The notes beneath the pieces are model-generated. The model did no database searches. It was not told the DNA's origin and worked only from the letters and a program-made list of their open reading frames with translations. From contig JAHUUI010000002.1 of the NCBI GenBank assembly GCA_019218315.1, positions 248,001-312,000 of the forward strand: a DNA stretch of 64,000 nt. Direction: 5' to 3'. Below are positions 1 through 11,157 of the stretch, piece by piece. A program made the position numbers and the translations under genes. Numbering within the stretch: the stretch's first letter is position 1; each line of letters starts with the position of its first letter. Source of the stretch: Cardiobacteriaceae bacterium TAE3-ERU3 (GTDB lineage: Bacteria; Pseudomonadota; Gammaproteobacteria; Cardiobacteriales; Cardiobacteriaceae).

Positions 1-52
1 CCCAGCCAATCGCCTGATCGGTCCCATCTATGGATTCTGTCATATTACTCAT
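1..52 (-). CDS. N-terminus of an unidentified protein (cut by window edge)
   Basis: An open frame starts with ATG at 52, five bases after the bamB stop, and runs off the window. Only 17 residues are visible (MSNMTESIDGTDQAIGW). In many gammaproteobacteria the GTPase gene der follows bamB, but Der normally starts almost directly with its G1 loop and nothing like that is visible. This is therefore either another gene or an N-terminally extended Der. No strong Shine-Dalgarno is seen, so translation probably depends on coupling to bamB. Identity cannot be decided from this fragment. Confidence 0.35.
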   Translation of the reverse strand, partial: MSNMTESIDGTDQAIGW

Positions 53-57
53 TCATT

Positions 58-1215
58 TTATTGTGGCTGTACAGCAACGACGTCGCCATCAGCAAGTTGC
101 CAAACAATAGCGCTTTGGCCAATGTAAGGGGCGCCAAGCGCATTGGTATCGCCAATACGCGTTTGGCCAATCAAATTTCCATTGTTGATATTGAGCCAAT
201 GAAGGTAGCCTTCACCATCGACGCTACCAACTCGCCCAGGGATCGCTACCATAGGGGAAAGATAACGGCCTTCTAGTTGGTCATTATGCCAACGGATATC
301 ACCATCACGCTGATTTATGGCATAGATATGATCGATACCATCGTGCAAAAAAAGCGCATCCGGGGACATTGCAAAATCATCTGCAGTGGACACTTGAGGT
401 TGAGACCAAACTACCTGACCACTTTGCAGATCTACAGCAAATGTATTGGCCTGATAGGCTGAACCAAACATAATTCCTTGATTGATTTTTGGTGTTGCAT
501 CGATATCTACCAAGCGCTGTATATCATTATATCCTTCACCAACCGCTACGCGCTGCTCTGCGACAGGGAAGCCAGATGCCTGATCAAGAACAATAAGTCG
601 ACCGCTGTCAGTCGTGATAATCACCACACCACCGCCCACAACCGGTTCAGCATAACCCCTAACGCTGAGTTGTGGCTCACCGATTCTATACTGCCAACGC
701 TGGGTGCCATCTGTAGTGCTATAAGCATAAATACTGCCTTCACCAGTACGCACAATCACCATATCCCCAGCCAATGCAGGACGCGCCAAAACAGCACCGC
801 CTACATTTGTACGCCACGTAATACTGCCATCGCTGCTATTGAGTGCCAGTAATTCTCCATTGCGTGTAGCAGCAAAAAGCTGCCCATTACCATAGCGAAC
901 ACCAGCTGTAATTTCTAGATCCAAATCGCGGCTAAACTTTTTGCTCCCACTGCGTAAATCATATGCTGCCAAAATGCCATCAGCACTGATCGCATAAACC
1001 GTATCAGCGCTACCATCTGGAGCAAGTGCAAGTGAAGCTGTATCACCACCCTCACCAAGGCTATCTGACCAAAGCACAGCTGTTTGAAGACTCGCATCTA
1101 TTGCAGGCAAAGGCTTTGCAGCTGGTCTATTGTCTTCACCGAGGAAGAAATTGGCAGGTGAACAAGCACTCATTAGTGCTGCGCACACCATCAATGGTAA
1201 AACGGAAATACGCAT
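58..1215 (-). CDS. bamB: Outer membrane assembly lipoprotein BamB
   Basis: BamB is the beta-propeller lipoprotein subunit of the BAM complex that inserts outer-membrane beta-barrels. The protein begins with a lipoprotein signal (MRISVLPLMVCAALMSAC; lipobox LMSA-C) and continues with repeated PQQ-like blades, for example the segments around LAAYDLRSG, LLALNSSDGSITW, IYAYSTTDGTQRW and HWLNINNGN. I chose the ATG at 1215 over the upstream in-frame start at 1251 because the signal peptide begins there and a good GAAGGAG lies 7-8 bases upstream. It follows yfgM by one base, the usual hisS-yfgM-bamB order. At about 385 residues it has normal family length. Confidence 0.93.
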   Translation of the reverse strand: MRISVLPLMVCAALMSACSPANFFLGEDNRPAAKPLPAIDASLQTAVLWSDSLGEGGDTASLALAPDGSADTVYAISADGILAAYDLRSGSKKFSRDLDLEITAGVRYGNGQLFAATRNGELLALNSSDGSITWRTNVGGAVLARPALAGDMVIVRTGEGSIYAYSTTDGTQRWQYRIGEPQLSVRGYAEPVVGGGVVIITTDSGRLIVLDQASGFPVAEQRVAVGEGYNDIQRLVDIDATPKINQGIMFGSAYQANTFAVDLQSGQVVWSQPQVSTADDFAMSPDALFLHDGIDHIYAINQRDGDIRWHNDQLEGRYLSPMVAIPGRVGSVDGEGYLHWLNINNGNLIGQTRIGDTNALGAPYIGQSAIVWQLADGDVVAVQPQ

Positions 1216-1216
1216 A

Positions 1217-1849
1217 TTATTTCTCCTTCTCAGTATTAACGGCAAGTTCACCTTCTAGTGCTGCGACTTGAGCTTGAATAAACCCTGACTCATCCGGATT
1301 ATCACGCAAAGCTTGCTTATACGCATCCAAAGCTGCTTGTTGCTCTCCTTGGTTCTGCGCGATAACTGCATTTAACAACGGAATTTGACGTTCGTATGCA
1401 CTGCCTTTGAGTGCCTGCAATGTTTGCTTTGCAGCACTGTAGTCTTGCTTGGTGATATGTATTTGTGCCAATTGCCAGTTTGCCGTCTGAGAAACTAGCG
1501 CATCATCACTTTTTGCAGCCAAATCATAATAATTTTGTGCTTTATCCAGCTGATTGTCATTGCTATACGCAGCCGCCATCAACAGTGAAGCAAGAGGCTT
1601 AAGATTTCCATCTTCGATTTTTGCATAGGTTGCCTCAGCCTTATCCAGCTCATCAGCAGCCACTGCTTCGTTCAACGCAATTACTTGAGCAGATACTTCG
1701 CCAGCAATATGCTGTTGTTTATTCTTCCACCATTCGTATCCTGCAATCACAACAATTGCCAGGACAATGCCGCCGATGATCGCTAGCCCATAACGCTGTA
1801 ACCACGCTCTGACCAACTCCCCTGTTTCTTCATCTGTACGGTCAATCAT
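1217..1849 (-). CDS. yfgM: YfgM-type periplasmic TPR protein, SecYEG ancillary subunit
   Basis: This is a 210-residue single-span inner-membrane protein. A short cytoplasmic N-terminus rich in charged residues is followed by one membrane segment at about residues 20-41 (YGLAIIGGIVLAIVVIAGY). The periplasmic part is made of TPR-like helix pairs with Asp/Lys/Ala-rich repeats. In E. coli YfgM works with PpiD at the SecYEG translocon and helps client transfer to periplasmic chaperones. The call rests on topology plus its position between hisS (8-base overlap) and bamB (1-base gap). Confidence 0.88.
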   Translation of the reverse strand: MIDRTDEETGELVRAWLQRYGLAIIGGIVLAIVVIAGYEWWKNKQQHIAGEVSAQVIALNEAVAADELDKAEATYAKIEDGNLKPLASLLMAAAYSNDNQLDKAQNYYDLAAKSDDALVSQTANWQLAQIHITKQDYSAAKQTLQALKGSAYERQIPLLNAVIAQNQGEQQAALDAYKQALRDNPDESGFIQAQVAALEGELAVNTEKEK

Positions 1850-3113
1850 TCTCTACTCCTTGTAATACCTCGACCAAGCCCGCTTCGCTGTGTTGGGTTT
1901 GCTCACCAGTACGTAGGTTTTTTAATGTCACTACGCCCTCAGCACGCTCGCCATCGCCCATTATCATTGCAAAAATTGCACCTGATTGATCGGCTTTTTT
2001 CATTTGCGCTTTCATGGACTGATTTTGTGGGTGGAAGACTACTTTCATGTTCAATTGCTGCCGCAACCTTGCACATAAATCCATCATGGGCGCTTGTTGC
2101 TCTACACCCAGCGCAATACCATATGCCAAAACAGATTCTGGCTTAATCTGCCCTTGTTGTTCTGCAAGTAATAAGATGCGATCAATACCAAACGCAAAGC
2201 CCGCGGCTGGTGTTGGCTTACCACCTAATTGCTCCACCAAGGCATCATATCGACCACCAGCACAAATCGTGCCCTGAGCTCCAAGAGCATCTGTAGTCCA
2301 CTCAAATACACTGTGATTGTAATAATCAAGGCCACGAACTAAGCGTTTATTGCGCTGGTAGGCAATGCCCAACTCATCAAGTAACGCACAAACACGAGAG
2401 AAATGCTCTTGGCTTGCTTCACCAAGAAAATCATCTAACACTGGAGCATCATCCAAAACTTTTTGTACTTGAGGATTTTTGCTATCGAGTATACGCAGAG
2501 GATTGGTCTCTAGGCGGCGCACGCTATCTTCATCCAAGCTTTCGATATGTTGACGCAAATAAATCACTAGTGCTTTTTGGTACTCGCGTCGCTCTTCCAA
2601 AGTGCCAATAGTATTGTATTCAAGCTGAACTTGATCCAAAAAGCCTAGGCGCTCAAATAATTTGGCGCCAATAAAAATCAATTCAGCATCGAGCGCGGGA
2701 TCATCAAAACCAAAGGCTTCGACGCTGATCTGAGTAAATTGTCTATAACGACCTTTTTGTGGCCGTTCATAACGAAACATGGGGCCTTCAACATACAGGC
2801 GCTGTGGTTGCTGTAACAAGCCTTCTTCGATCATTGTCCGAACGACGCCCGCAGTCGCTTCAGGGCGCAACGTAATACTTTCATCATTGCGGTCATTGAA
2901 AGTATACATTTCCTTACTGACTACATCAGTCTCTTCCCCGATACTGCGCTTGAACAAAGCCGTTTTTTCCAGTACCGGTATTTCCCAAGGCTGATAGCCA
3001 AACTGCTGTAATGTTTCTGCGATAATCTGCTTGAGGATAAATAGTTTACTTGACTCCGGCGGTAGGATATTACGCATACCGCGCAAAGATTGAATAGGCT
3101 CTATTTTACTCAT
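1842..3113 (-). CDS. hisS: Histidine--tRNA ligase
   Basis: Class II aminoacyl-tRNA synthetase that charges tRNA-His in the cytoplasm. The 423-residue length fits the family (E. coli 424). Visible motifs are class II motif 1 and 2 regions (RPEATAGVVR; FRYERPQKGRYRQF), the two histidine-specific signatures (LVRGLDYYNHSVFEW and AGGRYDALVEQLGG), and a C-terminal anticodon-binding domain from about residue 325. The start MSKIEPIQSLRGMRNILP matches the canonical N-terminus. Its first codons overlap the end of rodZ by 8 bases and its end overlaps yfgM by 8, so the three genes are likely translationally coupled. Confidence 0.97.
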   Translation of the reverse strand: MSKIEPIQSLRGMRNILPPESSKLFILKQIIAETLQQFGYQPWEIPVLEKTALFKRSIGEETDVVSKEMYTFNDRNDESITLRPEATAGVVRTMIEEGLLQQPQRLYVEGPMFRYERPQKGRYRQFTQISVEAFGFDDPALDAELIFIGAKLFERLGFLDQVQLEYNTIGTLEERREYQKALVIYLRQHIESLDEDSVRRLETNPLRILDSKNPQVQKVLDDAPVLDDFLGEASQEHFSRVCALLDELGIAYQRNKRLVRGLDYYNHSVFEWTTDALGAQGTICAGGRYDALVEQLGGKPTPAAGFAFGIDRILLLAEQQGQIKPESVLAYGIALGVEQQAPMMDLCARLRQQLNMKVVFHPQNQSMKAQMKKADQSGAIFAMIMGDGERAEGVVTLKNLRTGEQTQHSEAGLVEVLQGVEND

Positions 3114-4083
3114 TCGGAATACTCAAATTAAACAATCGGGTCTGGCCTTTATTGCGGTAATCAGCTAGAGGTTTATTCTCACCATTAATCGTCAGCGTAA
3201 TCGCAGTAGGACGACCAATATTTAAGCGATATGGTCCGGCCTCAGCTGTAAGCTCAATCTCTGAACCAGCAGAATAAATTTGTGATGAAATAACTTTGCC
3301 GTCACCACCGCGAATTTCGATCCAGTTTTCCTCACTGGTCTTCAGTGTTGCCTTTCCCATCTCTTTCTGTGCAGCAGCTGCAGAATCTTGCGCCTCTGTA
3401 TCTAGCGAAGTTTGATCATTTGCTGCTAGATCTCCGTCCAGAGAAGAAAGCGCCAATCCCTCAGTGCCATTCATATCTTGAGTTGTATCACTTTCCAAAG
3501 CTACCCCTTCAACCGAGGTTAGGGATGGAATATCGGACTGAAGCTGAGTATTTTCTACTTCCACCGTAAATTCAGGCTCTTGCACATCAGCTTCTGGTTG
3601 TTCAATCTGCTCGACAACCTCTGTTGATACCGTTTCAGTGAAGGTGCCGCGGATTTGCTGTAGCAACCAAGAATCGTCATCAAGTAACTGAGCAATAACA
3701 CCACCACCAATTAATAACACCAGCAGTAAGCTGATCCAACCACGAGCCATCGAACGCTTATAGGGCTTTCCTTGGCTTTCAATATTTGCAGAATTGATGC
3801 GCAGAGACTGCTCAGCTCGTGGCTGTGCAACTGCAGAAAACTCTCTAGCGACCAAGTCTTCATCAACTTCTAAAAATCTGGCATAGATATTGAGATAGCC
3901 TCTGGTGAACACTGGTGCGCCAATCTCACCAAATTGGTTGTTCTCGAGCTTTTCAATGATGTCTTTACGCAAATTGGTATGCATTGCAGCTGAGGCAATA
4001 CTCATACCTTTCGCCTCGCGCGCTTCACGTAAAATTCCGCCGACACCGGCTGACTGATTATTTGATACTGATTGTTGACTCAT
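3106..4083 (-). CDS. rodZ: Cytoskeleton protein RodZ
   Basis: RodZ couples the MreB cytoskeleton to the elongation machinery and maintains rod shape. Domain order in 325 residues: an N-terminal Cro/CI-like helix-turn-helix (about 15-80, including LREAREAKGMSIASAA), a basic juxtamembrane stretch, one membrane span at about 112-131 (GWISLLLVLLIGGGVIAQLL), a long acidic Ser/Thr/Glu-rich periplasmic linker, and a C-terminal DUF4115 beta domain from about residue 248 (SEENWIEIRGGDGKV). It lies three bases after pilF and overlaps hisS, the usual gammaproteobacterial arrangement. Confidence 0.93.
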   Translation of the reverse strand: MSQQSVSNNQSAGVGGILREAREAKGMSIASAAMHTNLRKDIIEKLENNQFGEIGAPVFTRGYLNIYARFLEVDEDLVAREFSAVAQPRAEQSLRINSANIESQGKPYKRSMARGWISLLLVLLIGGGVIAQLLDDDSWLLQQIRGTFTETVSTEVVEQIEQPEADVQEPEFTVEVENTQLQSDIPSLTSVEGVALESDTTQDMNGTEGLALSSLDGDLAANDQTSLDTEAQDSAAAAQKEMGKATLKTSEENWIEIRGGDGKVISSQIYSAGSEIELTAEAGPYRLNIGRPTAITLTINGENKPLADYRNKGQTRLFNLSIPNE

Positions 4084-4086
4084 CTT

Positions 4087-4815
4087 TTAATTTCCAGATG
4101 AAATGGCACTATTGGCTCGCAGCATTCGCTGCAAGTTCTGAATTTCTCGCTCATCTCCGAGCATTTGGGCAGCTTGAATACCCAACATAATACTTTCTGG
4201 ACTATATCCGACATAAGTATGAACAACTCGTAAATACTGCTGCGCTGTATTTGCATCTCCTTGATTCAATGCAATTTCAGCGAGCGGTAGTAAAGCGCCA
4301 GCTGCATAGCGATCATAACTCAATGCTTGTTCATACGCAGAAACAGCGCCAGCATTATTACCCCGCTCTTGTGCACAATTGCCCTCTGCAATATAAGATA
4401 AGGTTGCAAAAGCTTGATCCTTGCCTCGCATTCGTTGATAGAGAGCCTGTCGCTCTGGATCACGGTTGAACTTGCACAAGAATGTCGCAAAATTTATAAA
4501 ACCAAGAGCGTAGTCCGGGTGGCTAGTCGTCAATTTTTCATAGACTTGATATCCAGCTGCAATATCACCCTTTTCTTCATAGAGTACAGCAAGTACGTTC
4601 CATGCTTCTGCTGGTTCAGAGTCAATTTCTATGGCACGCTTCAGTTTTGGTTCAGCAAGGTCATAACGCCCCATTTGTAAATACTGCGCACCGAGGGAAA
4701 GATAATCCTGATAAGCTCTTTCATAATCGGGTTTTACCTTTGACCCGCTATTTGTCGAGGCACAACCTGAAAGTAATGCAACTATTCCGACAATATATAG
4801 GTAGTTCTTTTTCAT
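4087..4815 (-). CDS. pilF: Type IV pilus biogenesis/stability lipoprotein PilW (PilF)
   Basis: Outer-membrane lipoprotein with TPR repeats that pilots the PilQ secretin for type IV pili. The N-terminus is a lipoprotein signal peptide (MKKNYLYIVGIVALLSGC; lipobox LLSG-C), followed by about six TPR units (for example YLQMGRYDLAEPKLKRAIEI and AWNVLAVLYEEKGDIAAGY). The length of 242 residues matches the family. It overlaps rlmN by 4 bases (ATGA) and lies directly before rodZ. This is indirect evidence that the organism makes type IV pili; no other pilus gene is in the window. Confidence 0.9.
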   Translation of the reverse strand: MKKNYLYIVGIVALLSGCASTNSGSKVKPDYERAYQDYLSLGAQYLQMGRYDLAEPKLKRAIEIDSEPAEAWNVLAVLYEEKGDIAAGYQVYEKLTTSHPDYALGFINFATFLCKFNRDPERQALYQRMRGKDQAFATLSYIAEGNCAQERGNNAGAVSAYEQALSYDRYAAGALLPLAEIALNQGDANTAQQYLRVVHTYVGYSPESIMLGIQAAQMLGDEREIQNLQRMLRANSAISSGN

Positions 4816-5921
4816 GCCATCCCCACTGGCTGACGAGAAAGTTTTCGCTCACGTCGACTACGGTCATTAACCTGCCCGACGAGCTGCCCACACGCAGCAT
4901 CAATATCCTCACCGCGGGTTTTGCGAATTGTCGCAATATAACCAGCATTAGTTAGATAGCGTTGAAACGCCAAAATATCACTGCGCTTCGAACACTCATA
5001 GCGGCTGCCTGGAAAAGGGTTAAATGGAATCAAATTGATTTTTCCGGGTATATCTTTGAGTAAGGCTGCCAATTGCTTGGCATGATCTAAATGGTCATTT
5101 ACCCCACGCAGCATGACATATTCCCAAGTCACGCCACCATGCTGATTATTATGCGTAACATACTCATGGCACGCCTTGAGTAAGGCATCTAATCCATAGC
5201 GCTGATTAATAGGCACAATTTCATTGCGCAACTCATCATTAGGCGCATGAAGCGATACGGCCAGACTTAAATCGGTTACTTCCTTCAACTTTTCAATCGC
5301 GGGCACAACACCAGAAGTACTTAAGGTAACGCGGCGCTTTGACAAGCCAAAGCCCCAGTCATCCATCATGATTCGGGTAGCTGGCAAAACATTATTGAAG
5401 TTAACCAGCGGTTCACCCATCCCCATCAGGACAACGTTGGTTACGATACGCTTGCCATCATTGCCGCAGCCAAGCAGGTTTTTAGCCATCCAAACCTGGA
5501 CGAGTATTTCACCAGAGGATAAATTGCGGTTAAACCCGGCATGCGCCGTTGAGCAAAATGGGCAGGCTAATGCACAGCCGGCCTGTGAAGAAATACACAA
5601 AGTACCGCGATCATCTTCAGGAATAAATACTGTTTCAATACTGTTCCCGCACGGAAAGCGAAACACCCATTTGCGGGTGCCATCGCTTGCGGTCTTATCT
5701 GTCAGAATTTCTGGCAAACGACATTCTGCAACCTCAGCAAGCTTTGCACGCAAAGCTTTACTGAGATCAGTCATTTCAGAAAAATCCAATACGCGCTCAT
5801 GATAAAGCCATTTCATAACCTGCCGCGCACGAAACGGCTTTTCGCCAAGCTCGGCGAACCATGCTGTCAACGCCTCACGATCGAGGTCAAAAAGATTGGT
5901 TTTATCAGATTTCGAGCGCAT
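4812..5921 (-). CDS. rlmN: 23S rRNA (A2503)/tRNA (A37) C2-methyltransferase RlmN
   Basis: Radical-SAM enzyme that methylates C2 of A2503 in 23S rRNA and A37 in some tRNAs. The CxxxCxxC iron-sulfur motif is present as CALACPFC, preceded by the family-typical GTLCISSQAG. VLMGMGEPLVN and the C-terminal TRGEDIDAACGQLVGQV are also present; the last carries the cysteine that is transiently methylated. At 369 residues it is of normal length. Its ATG overlaps the ndk stop (TAATG) and its end overlaps pilF by 4 bases. Confidence 0.97.
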   Translation of the reverse strand: MRSKSDKTNLFDLDREALTAWFAELGEKPFRARQVMKWLYHERVLDFSEMTDLSKALRAKLAEVAECRLPEILTDKTASDGTRKWVFRFPCGNSIETVFIPEDDRGTLCISSQAGCALACPFCSTAHAGFNRNLSSGEILVQVWMAKNLLGCGNDGKRIVTNVVLMGMGEPLVNFNNVLPATRIMMDDWGFGLSKRRVTLSTSGVVPAIEKLKEVTDLSLAVSLHAPNDELRNEIVPINQRYGLDALLKACHEYVTHNNQHGGVTWEYVMLRGVNDHLDHAKQLAALLKDIPGKINLIPFNPFPGSRYECSKRSDILAFQRYLTNAGYIATIRKTRGEDIDAACGQLVGQVNDRSRRERKLSRQPVGMA

Positions 5922-6349
5922 TACTTACGGTCACAAAGCTCGTTTTGCTCAAAGAAATAAGCAATTTCCTGGCGTGCAGTTTCAGGTGCGTCAGAGCCGT
6001 GAACGGCATTAGCATCAATGCTGTCAGCGAAATCTGCACGGATAGTGCCTGGAGCTGCTTCTTTAGGATTGGTAGCGCCCATGACTTCGCGGTTTTTAGC
6101 GATCGCGCCTTCACCTTCGAGTACCTGAATCATGACAGGGCCAGAAATCATAAACTCAACGAGGTCGTTGAAAAAAGGACGTTCTTTATGTACTGCGTAG
6201 AAACCTTCTGCATCTTCGCGGGTGAGTTGCTTCATTTTAGCTGCAACGATGCGCAGGCCTGCTTGCTCAAAACGGCTGTAAATTTCGCCAATAACGTTTT
6301 TTGCAACAGCATCAGGCTTGATAATAGAAAGGGTACGTTCAGTGGTCAT
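5921..6349 (-). CDS. ndk: Nucleoside diphosphate kinase
   Basis: Cytoplasmic enzyme that transfers the gamma phosphate between nucleoside di- and triphosphates through a phosphohistidine. The sequence starts [17 protein letters not shown] and carries the active-site region as [12 protein letters not shown], with the catalytic histidine in HGSD. Length 142 is standard. GGAG lies about 7 bases before the ATG. It is the first gene of the operon running to bamB. A terminator-like hairpin at 6372-6406 sits only 23 bases upstream, so its promoter probably overlaps or precedes that hairpin. Confidence 0.97.
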   Translation of the reverse strand: MTTERTLSIIKPDAVAKNVIGEIYSRFEQAGLRIVAAKMKQLTREDAEGFYAVHKERPFFNDLVEFMISGPVMIQVLEGEGAIAKNREVMGATNPKEAAPGTIRADFADSIDANAVHGSDAPETARQEIAYFFEQNELCDRK

Positions 6350-6371
6350 GTAGACTCCATGTATTTATTTA

Positions 6372-6406
6372 AAAGAAAAACAGGCGGTATATTAACATAA
6401 CCGCCC
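6372..6406 (-). terminator. Intrinsic terminator after dsbA, close to ndk
   Basis: On the minus strand GGCGGT (6400-6405) pairs with ACCGCC (6383-6388) across a 10-12 base AT-rich loop and is followed by TG and a T-rich run (TTTTTCTTTT). This fits a Rho-independent terminator for dsbA. The loop also holds a possible extended -10 (TGtTAATAT, at 6389-6397), so the ndk promoter may be embedded in it. That part is inference. Confidence 0.6.
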
Positions 6407-6482
6407 GTCAATTCGGCAATAGCTTATGCAGCATCCACCCTGTTAGAAATTTCCTTCACACAGATGAACACCACTGCTACGT

Positions 6483-7091
6483 TTACTTGCTTTGTGCAAG
6501 CTCTTCGAGTTTCGGGAAAAAGCTCTCGTAATCACCTTGGAACGGTACTTCATAAGTACCATTGATGACAAACGATGGCACGCCACTTAAACCTGAATCT
6601 TGGAAAAGTTTTTTCGCGCGTGCAATCTCTTGCTTAACACCAAAAGATTTCCAGGCTTTTTCTACTTTTTCCTTATCCACGCCTTGGCTCACCAAAAAAG
6701 ACTTAGCCTTGTCTTCATCAAGAATAATGCCGTTATTGTGCTGCTTATGTACTTGCTCGAATACGGCATCATCAATATCAAGATCTAACGCTTTGGCTGC
6801 ATAATAGAGATGGCCGCCAATTTCCCAGCGCGCACTAGGCATAGCCGGGACAGTTTCAAATGCGACCTTCTCGGATTTATCATTTTCTACCCACGCTTCA
6901 AGCGGTCCGTGCATATCGTAGCAATGCGGGCAACCGTACCAAAAGAACTCTACGATTGTAGGTTCTTCTACTTTTTCGATTTCTGTAGCAAGCGGCAAAT
7001 AGTCTCGGCCTTCAATATATTTGAATTGGGCAAATGCACTGGTAGTCATCAACCCCGCTAAAATGCCAGCCAATAATACAGATTTCTTCAT
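6483..7091 (-). CDS. dsbA: Thiol:disulfide interchange protein DsbA
   Basis: Periplasmic oxidase that introduces disulfide bonds into exported proteins. A Sec signal peptide (MKKSVLLAGILAGLMTTSAFA) precedes a thioredoxin fold with the active site CPHC in FFWYGCPHCYDMHG and an inserted helical domain. The cis-proline loop is in SGVPSFVING near the C-terminus. I chose the ATG at 7091 rather than the GTG one codon upstream because AAGGA lies about 8 bases before it. The gene stands alone, diverges from hemB and is followed by a terminator. Confidence 0.95.
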   Translation of the reverse strand: MKKSVLLAGILAGLMTTSAFAQFKYIEGRDYLPLATEIEKVEEPTIVEFFWYGCPHCYDMHGPLEAWVENDKSEKVAFETVPAMPSARWEIGGHLYYAAKALDLDIDDAVFEQVHKQHNNGIILDEDKAKSFLVSQGVDKEKVEKAWKSFGVKQEIARAKKLFQDSGLSGVPSFVINGTYEVPFQGDYESFFPKLEELAQSK

Positions 7092-7210
7092 CACTCTATC
7101 CTTGCTTTGTTTATTGATCGAAAGAGATTATATAGGATCGAGAATGCAATTGTGCGCTTGCCATTCGTTAACTGTGTAGCCTAAAGCGTAACCTCTATAC
7201 CCAAGGTACA

Positions 7211-9091
<1,881 letters not shown>

Positions 9092-9102
<11 letters not shown>

Positions 9103-10150
9103 TTTTATCAATGCCGTACGCCAATGGCATGACGACCAGCTTGATTGCAAACCCTTCGCCCATGATGGCGGCGTAGCCTACAATCGCGGCGTTCTCATGC
9201 TTTCTACCCGCTTCCCATGCCTGCGTGAACGAGCGCGCTACCGAGCGGCCATGCAAGAACTGGCTGCTGAACATCACGCTGAACTCAATACCGTCAATAT
9301 AGAGCAGCACATCATTCCGCATCGCGTACAAGCAGGGCTCAAGCCCATGCCCGGGGTAAAGAACATCATCGCTGTCGCATCAGGAAAAGGTGGTGTCGGC
9401 AAGTCTACTCTTAGCGTCAATCTTGCCATTGCACTACTTCAGCAAGGTGCACGTGTTGGCCTACTCGACGCTGATATTTACGGCCCCAGTCAGGCGAAAA
9501 TGCTTGGTGGTGCACAGCGCCCCGAAACCACTGATGGCAAAACCATGGAACCCGTCATCCGCCACGGACTGCAAACCATCTCCATAGCGGATCTCATTGA
9601 AGAAGATACCGCCATGATTTGGCGCGGACCCATTGTTACTCAAACGCTATCACAGCTACTCAAAGAAACGCACTGGGATGATCTGGACTACCTCATTATT
9701 GATCTTCCTCCAGGAACCGGTGATGCACAACTCACCCTCGCACAGCAAATTCCAGTTAGTGGTGCAGTGATCATCACCACCCCGCAGGACATTGCCCTAA
9801 TCGACGCGAAAAAAGCCAAAACCATGTTTGATAAAGTATCCATCCCAACGCTAGGGCTGGTCGAAAACATGAGCTACTACTGCTGCCCGAATTGCGGCCA
9901 CGAAGATCCGATCTTCGGCCAAGGCGGTGGCGCAGTACTTGCCGAAGAATATGGCATCAAGCTACTTGGGCAACTGCCACTCAACGGGCAAATTCGCGCA
10001 CTCTCAGACAGCGGCAATCCAATCATCAGCGCTGAAGAAGAAAGCGATAGTGCACATATCTTGCGCCAAATCGCCACTCGCCTCACCGCTATACTTGCCG
10101 AGAAACGTAAAAGCTTCACCCAAGCTTTTCCAAAAATTGTCGTTGAGTAA
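9092..10150 (+). CDS. mrp: Iron-sulfur cluster carrier protein Mrp/ApbC
   Basis: P-loop ATPase of the Mrp/Nbp35 family that binds and transfers Fe-S clusters. The deviant Walker A is GKGGVGKST and the switch region LIIDLPPGTGDAQL is intact. The cluster-ligand pair CPNC occurs in YYCCPNCGHEDPIFG. The first 90 or so residues take the place of the usual DUF59 region but are poorly conserved. The ATG at 9092 is preceded by AGAAGAG and overlaps the aroE end. Its position in a hemB-aroE operon has no obvious functional logic. Confidence 0.93.
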
Positions 10151-10329
10151 AACAAACATCATAAAATCGACACGCAGCCAAGTGCCTTGATTCATCTCTC
10201 TACCGTACATGAAGTTTATAGGCGCTCAGCTGCAACTGATATGATCCCACGCCAACAGCGTATGGATTTTGAAAGTAATTCGCTATATCCTGTCCGACCT
10301 TGATTAACCGCAATAGCAACCGAATACTT

Positions 10330-10899
10330 ATGAGCATTAAAAACGACCGCTGGATCCGTGAAATGGCTGAACAACACGGCATGATTGAACCATTTGCGCC
10401 ACAGCTAATCAGCCGAACAGAAAGTGGCGAACGCATCGTTTCTTACGGCACTTCCAGCTATGGCTACGACGTACGTTGTGCGCCTGAATTTAAAGTATTT
10501 ACCAACATCAATTCAGCCATCGTTGACCCAAAAGCATTTGACCCAAGCGGCTTTGTTGATATCGAAAGCGACGTCTGCATCATCCCACCTAACTCATTTG
10601 CCCTCGCTCGTACCGTCGAATACTTCCGCATCCCACGCGACGTTCTGACCATCTGCTTGGGTAAATCGACCTATGCGCGTTGCGGCATTATCGTTAACGT
10701 CACTCCGCTTGAGCCGGAATGGGAAGGCCACGTCACCCTAGAATTTTCCAACACCACAACCCTACCGGCCAAAATATACGCCAACGAAGGCGTCGCGCAA
10801 ATGCTGTTCCTGCAATCAGACGAAGCATGCGAAACCTCTTACAAAGACCGTGCAGGCAAGTATCAAGGCCAGCGTGGCGTCACCCTACCGCGGACATAA
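10330..10899 (+). CDS. dcd: dCTP deaminase
   Basis: Deaminates dCTP to dUTP for dTMP synthesis. The start [19 protein letters not shown] is typical of the 188-190 residue form found in Pseudomonas and relatives. [15 protein letters not shown], the active-site stretch with E in [18 protein letters not shown], and [12 protein letters not shown] at the end are all present. I preferred the ATG at 10330 over the in-frame start at 10300 on family length. A weakly informative 180-base gap separates it from mrp, with no clear Shine-Dalgarno. Confidence 0.95.
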   Translation: MSIKNDRWIREMAEQHGMIEPFAPQLISRTESGERIVSYGTSSYGYDVRCAPEFKVFTNINSAIVDPKAFDPSGFVDIESDVCIIPPNSFALARTVEYFRIPRDVLTICLGKSTYARCGIIVNVTPLEPEWEGHVTLEFSNTTTLPAKIYANEGVAQMLFLQSDEACETSYKDRAGKYQGQRGVTLPRT

Positions 10900-10936
10900 C
10901 GTAAACCAGGCGATTTTATATTTCAGATAAAATGCG

Positions 10937-10973
10937 GAATCTCATAAAATACGGCCGTATTTTTATGAGATTC
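10937..10973. repeat. Near-perfect 18-base palindrome between dcd and the GAD-like gene
   Basis: The left arm (10937-10954, starting GAATCTCATAAAATACGG) and the right arm (10955-10973) are inverted copies with a single extra T in the right arm and no loop. It begins 38 bases after the dcd stop. It may act as a terminator in either direction, because both arms contain A/T runs, or as a protein-binding palindrome. Which of these applies cannot be told from sequence. Confidence 0.6.
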
Positions 10974-11157
10974 TTCTGGCTGTGCAGCATAAAAAGTCTC
11001 CAGAAAACGGTTACACACATAACGTAAGACATTGTTATTGCTTTTTTTTATTTTAGTTACTCTATGACCATTTTTTCTGAAATCAAACTATAAATCAATG
11101 TATCTTTGTATGAATTTCAGCCGTTTACCAGTGTTCTCAATATAACTGCCTTCCCAT

